A stretch of DNA of 64,000 nt from Selaginella moellendorffii (taxonomy: Eukaryota > Streptophyta > Lycopodiopsida > Selaginellales > Selaginellaceae), in contig NW_003314285.1 of the NCBI RefSeq assembly GCF_000143415.4, positions 655,469 to 719,468 on the forward strand. The letters are read 5' to 3'. Position numbers and translations under genes: made by a program. A model generated the notes under the pieces. The model was not told where the DNA came from and ran no database searches. It was given only the letters and a program-made list of their open reading frames with translations. This document shows, piece by piece, positions 57,266-64,000 of this stretch. Each line of letters begins with the position of its first letter. The first letter of the stretch is position 1.

Positions 57266-58143
57266 TCAGCAGCATAAATCTGTGTTTTCAACTACAAGTC
57301 GAGTAGGAAATATACAATCAGGTTGTGGCTGGCAATAGATATTTGTGAACCAGAAACCTCTACCTAGACTGTCTAGAAGCACCAAATTCCCATCCATTTG
57401 GAGTGTGAGCTTGCATGTACTCCTTCCACCAGTGCTGCTAGACCACAAAACCTTCCACTTCATTGCAGCCAACACCATGTTACAATCCTGCTCCAGTGAG
57501 AATTCATACTCTGAAACAAGCTTCTCCCCAGCATACACAGCAGAACCCCTTGCTCCCAGCTCTCCACTGACTATGCACGAACCAAAAACGTTACAATCTT
57601 GTTGGTATTCAGGAAATATAGCTGGATCAAACGTGTCTTGACCACTACGATCGTCTTGATCACTTTTACCAGCAATATGTTTGTGGAGAGTAGAATTTCT
57701 AAGAAAATTTAAAGGTAGACCACGAATATCACCGAATAATCCATGCCTATTGTACCGAGAGCAGCTGCTATATGCCATGTGAAGATGAGCCTCAGTTGCA
57801 ACTCGTGAGACCAGATAAATAAAGGCACTTTGTAGCATCAAGCCATATACCTTTCATTGGAGATGGGCGAAGGCTGCAGCTACCATCATTCTCTTGAGTG
57901 TACAAAATAAGCTTTGAGAAACAATAAAATTTACGATCTTCGTCTATCAGGAGAATCTTTATCCATGTTCTACGAAAGTGATATGTCTGTGGATTTATGT
58001 CCGTATGTATCTGCTAAAAAAATTACTGTCTGCATTGTGTTTATTTGCTCTGAGTCTAGGAAGTATGGGCGAGACCTTTCAGTGAAAGTAACGCAGAAGC
58101 ACGGGATGCATTGCAAGAGCAAAACTAAAAGCCTGAACAACAT
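57266..58143 (-). pseudogene. bulb-lectin-like gene with frameshifts
   Basis: Paralogue of the intact gene at 58313-59254. From a start at 58143 (MLFRLLVLLLQCIPCF, signal-peptide-like) through SRPYFLDSEQINTM the frame is good. A one-base shift follows in a run of seven T near 58017, then YHFRRTWIKILL and SKLILYTQENDGSCSLRPSP. A second one-base shift lies near 57848, after which the last 190 codons are open (SGELGARGSAVYAGEKLVS, LEQDCNMVLAAMKWKVLW, LQMDGNLVLLDSLGRGFWFT). Both breaks lie between well-preserved segments, so the gene was lost recently, or the T-run shift is a sequence error. Confidence 0.7.
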
Positions 58144-58312
58144 ACCTTCGGGCAAATCATGTGTAAAGTTAAATGTGTTTAAAAGACACTTCGGATTTTG
58201 TCTTCCTCGTTGACATGATGTAAATGCCAAAGCAAGGAAAGAAAATCAAATACTTTACTTTAGGTTTGACATTTTGGAAATTGATTTGTTTTTATTAATG
58301 GACTTAAAAAAC

Positions 58313-59254
58313 TTAAGGCCTTTGCCACAGGAGTTGCATTGATTCTGCAGCATACAGAGACAAATGCCCGGTATTTTCAACTACAAGTTGAGTTAGAAAG
58401 ATACAGTTGGGTTGTGGCTGGCAATAAATGTTTGTGAACCAGAAACCTTCATCTAGACTATCTAAAAGCACCAAATGCCCATCCATTTGTAGCGTGAGCT
58501 TGCATCCACTCTTCCCACCCGTATTGCTCGACCACAAAACCTTCCACTTCATTGCAGACAGCACCATGTTGCAATCTTGCTCCAGCGTGAATTCGTAGTG
58601 GCCATTACCTGAAACAAGCTTCTCTCCAGCATAGAGGATGGATCCTTTTGCTCCTAGCTCTCCACTGGCCATGCACGAAACATAAACGTTACAGTCTTCG
58701 TTGTAACCAAGATATAAATCTGGATCAAAGTATGCCTCACTGCTACCAACTAGATGATTTTCAGTAGTAAAATTATGCATAGAGTTTAAAGGTGGGATAG
58801 GAAAATGGTACCACAAGGAATACTCTATGGCAACCACGCTCGATGTCGCAGATATATGACCATATTTGTAGATTTGGGCCTCCCTAACAATTTGCGAGGC
58901 CAGATAGTCGAAGGCTGGTCGTAGAGTTAACCCAGACACCATCATTGGGGATGGGCGAAGGCTGCAGCTACCATCAGACTCCCTTGTTAGCAAAGTAAGT
59001 TTTGAGAAACAATGGAGCCTACGATTCACGTCTATGCTGAAAATCCTTTTCCATGTTCTTGGAAAATAGTGTGCCTCTGGACGAACATCTTCATCAATGT
59101 GCTGGCGAATACGTGCTTCCAAGCTGTTTACTTGCTGTAGATCTGTCATGAAGTATGGACGGCTTCGTTCGAGAAAAATGACACATGTGACGCAAATGAC
59201 GCATTGCCAAAGCAACGCTAACACCCTCAACATCAACATCTCTTTCGCTAACAT
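58313..59254 (-). CDS. secreted bulb-type (D-mannose-binding-like) lectin protein
   Basis: Intact intronless frame. I chose the ATG at 59254 (MLAKEMLMLRVLALLWQC), giving 313 residues. The frame is open further upstream without ATG, and a TATATAG at about 59270 could even favour the ATG at 59239 or 59233. A hydrophobic segment (residues 6-26) is a likely signal peptide. A unique middle region (ERSRPYFMTDLQQVNSLEAR to SCSLRPSP) has no recognised domain. The C-terminal half is B-lectin-like: GELGAKGSILYAGEKLVS, LEQDCNMVLSAMKWKVLWSS, LQMDGHLVLLD, GFWFTN. The sugar-binding QxDxNxVxY motif is degraded (QDCNMVL, QMDGHLVL), so mannose binding may be lost. Divergent from GSH1, about 250 bp apart. Confidence 0.75.
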   Translation of the reverse strand: MLAKEMLMLRVLALLWQCVICVTCVIFLERSRPYFMTDLQQVNSLEARIRQHIDEDVRPEAHYFPRTWKRIFSIDVNRRLHCFSKLTLLTRESDGSCSLRPSPMMVSGLTLRPAFDYLASQIVREAQIYKYGHISATSSVVAIEYSLWYHFPIPPLNSMHNFTTENHLVGSSEAYFDPDLYLGYNEDCNVYVSCMASGELGAKGSILYAGEKLVSGNGHYEFTLEQDCNMVLSAMKWKVLWSSNTGGKSGCKLTLQMDGHLVLLDSLDEGFWFTNIYCQPQPNCIFLTQLVVENTGHLSLYAAESMQLLWQRP

Positions 59255-59503
59255 ATGAGATTTGAGGCTATATAACAACACGAGGCCCACCTTGTTCTTG
59301 TCTTCTTGTTGTGACTTTGTGCTTCTTCTTTTGTCAATAATCAAACTCGTTGTCGGTTAGACGAGACCCAGCAAGAAATGCAACGAGCTCTTTTGCTATT
59401 TTAAAATTTCCAGAGTATGCTATCCATGGCTCGACAAGTGGCATGACCATGCCAATCTCGTGGCGTTCCGTTGGAGCGCAGCTGATATGTTTTATCTTCG
59501 CAG

Positions 59504-61062
59504 ATGGCTACCTGTGTTTCCACCGACCAGAGTGAGCGATTATTTGTAGTCTCCGCAACTCCAAAGAGTCAGTCCACTGCTAAAGGTGAGAAATGTCCGC
59601 TTTATCTTGCAATTTTAGCTCTCTCCATTATTCGATCATGCTCTCCAGATCTCCAGCACCGCTTTCGGGCGATTCCAATCGAAGCAGGAAAAAGATGAGA
59701 AGCAGCATTGTCGCCGCCGCTCCTGCCGCTGAAGACAGGATCACAAAAGCGGCTCCGTTGACCAAGCTCGACCTCGTCGACTACCTCGCCTCTGGTTGCA
59801 AGCCCAAATCACGCTGGAGAATCGGCACCGAGCACGAGAAGTTTGGATTCGATAAGAGCACGCTCAAGCCACTTGACTACCCCCAAATCTCTCAGCTATT
59901 CGAAGGACTCTGTGAAAGATTTAACTGGCAAAAAGAGATGGAGGGTGACAAGGTCACAGGTCTTAAGAAGGATGGACAGAGTATTTCCTTGGAACCTGGT
60001 GGTCAGCTGGAACTCAGTGGTGCTCCCCTCGAAACTCTCCACGCGACTTGTGCCGAGCTCAGCTCTCACCTCTACGAGGTGAAGGCCGTGAGTGAAGAAA
60101 TGGGCGTGGGATTCTTTGGGATGGGCTTCCATCCAAAGTGGCCAGTTGAAGTATTCGACATGATGCCAAAGGGGAGGTTTCAGATCATGAGGAACTACTT
60201 GCCCAAAGTTGGGAAGTTTGGCCTTGACACCATGTTCCGGACGTGCACTGTCCAGGTAAATCTCGACTTTTCATCCGAGGAGGACATGGTTAAAAAGTTT
60301 AGAGTTAGCCTAGCCTTGCAACCGGTTGTCACGGCGATCTTTGCAAACTCGCCATTCACAGAGGGCGCACCGAATGGCTACTTAAGTTACCGGAGTTTGA
60401 CGTACACGGACATGGACGGGGACAGGACCGGTGATCTTCCATTCGTTTTCGAAGACGGGTTTTCTTTCGAGAGGTACGTTGACTACGCTCTTGAAGTGCC
60501 CATGGTGTTCGTCTACAGGGACGGAAAGCACGTAGATTGTACTGGCCGATCTTTCAAAGACTTTCTCCTTGGGAGGCTACCCGAGCTTCCGGGAGAACTC
60601 CCAACGCTCAGCGACTGGGAGAATCACATCAACACCATCTATCCCGAGGTCCGGCTCAAGAAATACTTGGAGATGAGAGGGGCCGACGAGGGGCCGTGGA
60701 AGAGGCTGTGTGCTTTGCCGGCTTTGTGGGTGGGACTCTTATACGACGAAGAAGCTCTGGAGAGTGCTTATCAGTTGATCGAGGATTGGAGTCGGGCCGA
60801 GCGAGCGATGCTGAGGCGCGAAGCTCCAAAGCTGGGATTGAAGACACGGTTTAGGAACGGGACTTTGAAGGACGTAGCACAAGAAGTGTTGGAGCTGGCA
60901 AAGGAGGGACTGGAAAGAAGGGGTTACAATGAGGTGAAGTTTCTGGAAGGTGTTGCTGAGATTGTGGAAACGGGAGTGACTCCAGCGGAGAGGCTGCTAG
61001 AGTTGTACAATGGTAAGTGGAACAAGTGTGTGGATCCAATGTTCCACGCGCTAGAGTATTAA
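59504..61062 (+). CDS. GSH1: glutamate-cysteine ligase, plastid type
   Basis: Catalyses the ATP-dependent joining of glutamate and cysteine to gamma-glutamylcysteine, the committed step of glutathione synthesis, in plastids. The frame from 59593 alone gives 489 residues. A better model joins exon 59504-59585 ([16 protein letters not shown]) through a 71-bp GT..AG intron (59586-59656) to 59657-61062, giving 495 residues and a transit-peptide-like start. Strong similarity to the plant family runs from [12 protein letters not shown] through [40 protein letters not shown] and [20 protein letters not shown] to the C-terminus. The Cys pair that forms the conserved regulatory disulfide (CC2) is present at 159 and 379. 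Of the second pair (CC1), Cys 322 is present but its partner is Glu 337. The 5' end of the ATG follows TTCGCAG, so a 5'-UTR intron is possible. Confidence 0.95.
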
Positions 61063-61127
61063 ACAAAGCTTACAAAGCCATAGCTCTTTCCTCTCCTTGT
61101 AAAGTTTGAGAGTTTCCACAAACTGGA

Positions 61128-63077
61128 ATGGGCGGTGGAGCTTTGGGCTTCAAAGAATGTGTTGAAATGCTCAAGTCCTCCCAGTCACCCACGGACGCAA
61201 AGAGCGCCCACGCCCGTGCATTGGACGCCGTACAGTATATGCCCGAATCGGGCACATATCTCTCGAACCTGGTCATCCAAATGTACGGCCGGTGCGGCAG
61301 CGTCCAAAATGCCCGCTGCGCCTTCGATTCCATGCCCGTTAAGAACGCCTTCTCGTGGAACCTCATGCTCGACGCGTGCATCAAGAACGGGTATCTCGAA
61401 GATGCGAGGAGAATCTTCGACGCCATGCCGGAGCGCGACATTGTCTCGTGGAACGCGATGCTCGCCGCATTTTCCTTGAGAGGGCAGCTTGGAGAAGCGA
61501 AGCTTTTGTTTGAAATCATGCCAGAGAAGGATATAGTTTCATGGAACTCGATTCTTGCGGCATTGGCAAAGTCTGTGCAGTTTAGTGCTGCTAGAGAATT
61601 GTTTGTTTCAATGCCCTTCTGGGATATCGTCTCTTGCAACACATTGCTAGGAATGTATGCCCAGAATGGACATTTTGTGGAAGCAAAGACTCTTTTTCAC
61701 CAGATGAGGTATCCAGACATGGTGTCCTACAACACTATGCTCTTAGCATACTCTGAGAGCCGGAGCTACTTCGAGCTTCAGAGTTTGTTCTTACAAATGC
61801 CATCTTGGAACCAGGTCTCGTATAACACAATGCTGTCGGCATATGCGCAGAGCGAGAATCCAGAAGAATCGAAGTGGATTTTTGATTCCATGCCAGAGAG
61901 AAATTTAGTGTCGTGGAATGCCATGCTCGCTTCATATGCGCAAAACGGGCATCTTGAGTGCTCCAGGTCTTTGTTTGATTCCATGCCACAGCGGAATCTT
62001 ATGTCGTGGAATGGACTGCTAGCAGCATATACTTCGAGCGAATGTTTGCAGGCAGCTAGATGCATTTTTTATTCCATGCCGGAACACAATATAAGCTCGT
62101 GGAATGCTTTACTCACTTCATGTAAGCTTGAGGAATGCACAATGGTTTTTGAAACTATGCAGGAAAGAGACTTAACGTCCTGTAATATAGTTATTTCAGC
62201 ATATGCCCGAAATGGGCATATTTCAGAAGCTAGAACCTTGTTTAACAGCCTGCCAACATGGAATATGATATCTTGTACTACACTAATAGCAGCATATTCG
62301 AAGTATGGAGACATCACAGATGCCAAAGAGCTTTTTGATTGTATGCCAGAAAGAGATATAATAACATGGAACGCTATGCTGTCTGCATATTGCTTGGTAG
62401 GGCATCTTGAAGAAGCGAAGTGTTTGTTTGATCAAATGCCAGATAGAAACCTCGTAACATGGAATGCCATGTTGGCTGCTTTCGCTCAGCATGGACATTT
62501 TGAGGAAGCAAGACCTCTTTTTGGTGGCTTTGTTACCTCTAATGGCTTGCTAACAGCATATGCTTTGTCCGGACATATAGCGCAAGCAGAACAAATATTC
62601 TACAGTTTACCTGAAAGGAATTGTGTGTCTTGGACCGCAATGCTTACGGCATATGCTAAGAATGGGCAACCTGCAAAGGCCAGGAAACTCTTTCTTTGTA
62701 TACCTGTAAAAAGCCTTACTACTTGGAATGCATTCCTTTCTCTAAGTGCCCACAATGGGCAAAGCTATCTTGTATTAAGACTGTTTAGAAAGATGGCCAT
62801 GGACGGATTTAAGGCTGACAAAAATACAATCACAACTTTACTTCAAGCTTGTAGCAATACAGGTACTGTGAAATCTGGTATTAAATGTTTTCAGTCATCA
62901 ATCTTAGACTATAGCCATGATCAACCCACACAACAACATTTTGGTTGCATTGTACATCTCTTTGGGAGATCTGGATACCTTAATGAAGCATATGAGCTGA
63001 TTGAAAGTATGCCTTACATCCCTGATAAACAGAGTGGACCAGCTTTTTGGATGCTTGTAAACACCAAAAAAACATGA
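61128..63077 (+). CDS. pentatricopeptide repeat protein made of short S-type repeats
   Basis: 649 residues from an ATG 65 bp after the GSH1 stop. Almost entirely 31-residue repeats of the type MPERDIVSWNAMLAAFSLRG with QNGHLEEA-like helices, some 17 of them, followed by longer repeats (MDGFKADKNTITTLLQACSN) and a block leading to the E-motif (FGRSGYLNEAYELIESMP). The frame stops at NTKKT. One base out of frame the sequence goes on NMSAGISAAKHFKTKCLDS then YVLLTGAI, the expected E-motif continuation, so the end seems cut by a one-base change in a run of seven A at 63065-63071. No DYW domain. The likely role is organellar RNA binding. The tight spacing to GSH1 leaves little room for its own promoter. 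Confidence 0.88.
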   Translation: MGGGALGFKECVEMLKSSQSPTDAKSAHARALDAVQYMPESGTYLSNLVIQMYGRCGSVQNARCAFDSMPVKNAFSWNLMLDACIKNGYLEDARRIFDAMPERDIVSWNAMLAAFSLRGQLGEAKLLFEIMPEKDIVSWNSILAALAKSVQFSAARELFVSMPFWDIVSCNTLLGMYAQNGHFVEAKTLFHQMRYPDMVSYNTMLLAYSESRSYFELQSLFLQMPSWNQVSYNTMLSAYAQSENPEESKWIFDSMPERNLVSWNAMLASYAQNGHLECSRSLFDSMPQRNLMSWNGLLAAYTSSECLQAARCIFYSMPEHNISSWNALLTSCKLEECTMVFETMQERDLTSCNIVISAYARNGHISEARTLFNSLPTWNMISCTTLIAAYSKYGDITDAKELFDCMPERDIITWNAMLSAYCLVGHLEEAKCLFDQMPDRNLVTWNAMLAAFAQHGHFEEARPLFGGFVTSNGLLTAYALSGHIAQAEQIFYSLPERNCVSWTAMLTAYAKNGQPAKARKLFLCIPVKSLTTWNAFLSLSAHNGQSYLVLRLFRKMAMDGFKADKNTITTLLQACSNTGTVKSGIKCFQSSILDYSHDQPTQQHFGCIVHLFGRSGYLNEAYELIESMPYIPDKQSGPAFWMLVNTKKT

Positions 63078-63303
63078 GCGCTGGCATTAGTGCTGCCAAA
63101 CACTTCAAAACGAAGTGCCTGGATTCCACATATGTTCTTCTTACAGGAGCTATTTAGCACAGTACATAATCAATTTAGAATCTTTAATATAATATTAGTC
63201 TTACTCAGACCAAGGTCCTTAAGCAATATTATTTATAGGAGGTGGTCTGAAAAGAGGTGGTTGAACACCACTTACATCTTAGTCCCATTTTTCAAAGACT
63301 AGG

Positions 63304-63904
63304 CCATTTGTCCATGAGTAGTCATCCTCGATCCTTCTCAAGTCCATCTCGGACTTCATCTTGGACTCCACCTCAGACTCCTTCTTGGGTCTATTTCAGA
63401 CTTCATCTTGGGCTCCATCTCTGATCTATCTTGGACTTCATCTCAGACTCCATCTTAAGTCCATCTCAGACTCTATCTCGGACTCCATCCCAAACTCCAT
63501 TTTGGGTCCATCTCGGGTCCATCTCAAACACCATCTTATGTCTATCTCGGGTCCATTTTGGACTTAAGTCCATCTTGGGTCCATCTTAGACTCCTTTTTG
63601 GACTCTATCTCTAACTCCTTTTTGGACTCAATTTCGGGCTCCTTCTCGGACTCTATCTCGGGTTCATCTCAGACTCTTCCATGTGTCACGTGTTAGTTCT
63701 TTTGTCCCTTTTTTTTAGAGACTCACTTATTGCTCGTTTCATGCTCATTCCTCGAATACTTCATTGGGAGTTCCACTCCCACTCTCGACTTTTCGAGTTG
63801 AAGCTTTTAATTCAAATGTGTTACCTTCATTTAGCTTTTGCTTCAGCCACTACCACATGGCACCCTTTCGGCTCTAATTGGGGTTTAGGGATTTGTGTCT
63901 CACA
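63304..63904 (-). repeat. partial LTR copy C of the Gypsy family
   Basis: The minus strand starts TGTGAGACACAAATCCC at 63904, shares the TCATTGGGAGTTCCACTCCC block with copy A (3397-3416), then an array of 12-bp units at 63330-63680, and ends in unrelated sequence. The rest of the LTR is missing, so it is truncated or solo. Confidence 0.75.
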
Positions 63905-64000
63905 TCATAAGCACTATAGTTCATTTCCCTTCTGGGAGGGAGTTGCTTTTGATCATTCCTTTAGATGCCCTTTTTTAGCACTACCTGAGTCTGTGCTCAC

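Noticed and set aside
57970-58230. Separate small gene with a hydrophobic N-terminus
   Set aside because: It is the signal-peptide part of the frameshifted lectin paralogue, by alignment to the intact gene.
59593-59656. Start codon of GSH1 at 59593
   Set aside because: The long frame does open there, but the ATG lies inside a well-formed intron (59586-59656), and the spliced model from 59504 gives an in-frame, better targeting sequence.
63361-63567. Plus-strand Ser-Asp-Ser-Ile-rich frame
   Set aside because: The 12-bp array of LTR copy C read in a third frame.
1-64000. CRISPR arrays, bacterial operons, ribosome binding sites or riboswitches
   Set aside because: Intron structure and gene families show plant nuclear DNA; no spaced identical repeats were found.

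Overview
This is nuclear plant DNA, most likely from a lycophyte close to Selaginella moellendorffii. That is an inference: the spliceable introns I can trace are mostly about 45-75 bp with GT..AG ends. PPR genes of the plant RNA-editing class are frequent and nearly intronless. Compact gene islands alternate with AT-rich, retroelement-filled DNA. No rRNA, tRNA or CRISPR array was recognised.

Layout. 1-10,100 is a nest of decayed Ty3/Gypsy-type LTR elements. It holds two LTR copies in opposite orientation (2137-3542 minus, 6131-7671 plus), each containing an array of 12-bp units. 10,355-19,730 is a gene island: a small unrecognised multi-exon gene (minus) divergent from a DYW-type PPR gene (plus), a secreted leucine-rich-repeat protein gene (plus), and a second PPR gene (minus). 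19,800-32,700 is AT-rich and holds decayed transposons: a Gypsy pol remnant, a LINE reverse transcriptase, a CACTA (tnp2) transposase, and dispersed repeats that carry fragments of host LRR and lectin genes. 32,700-41,730 is a larger Gypsy element on the minus strand, in which a second RNase H domain sits between protease and reverse transcriptase. 41,734-43,228 is a broken remorin gene. 45,478-51,133 is a full-size ABCG (PDR) transporter locus. Its first exon lies on the opposite strand, its second exon has an in-frame stop, and one transmembrane segment is missing. 52,000-55,500 is repeat-rich. 55,556-63,077 is a second gene island: a decayed copy of the second PPR gene, a broken and an intact bulb-lectin-like gene (minus), the glutathione-biosynthesis gene GSH1 (plus) and a third PPR gene (plus). 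The window ends in another copy of the LTR seen at the start.

How things relate. The intact genes do not form one pathway. The PPR proteins are probable organellar RNA-processing or editing factors, GSH1 makes gamma-glutamylcysteine in plastids, and the LRR and lectin proteins look secreted. The strongest theme is local genome rearrangement: a segmental duplication of PPR plus lectin DNA, dispersed fragments of the LRR gene, an apparently in-place inversion of the ABCG first exon, and repeat families of different ages. All relationships were read by eye from the sequence; no alignment or search was run.
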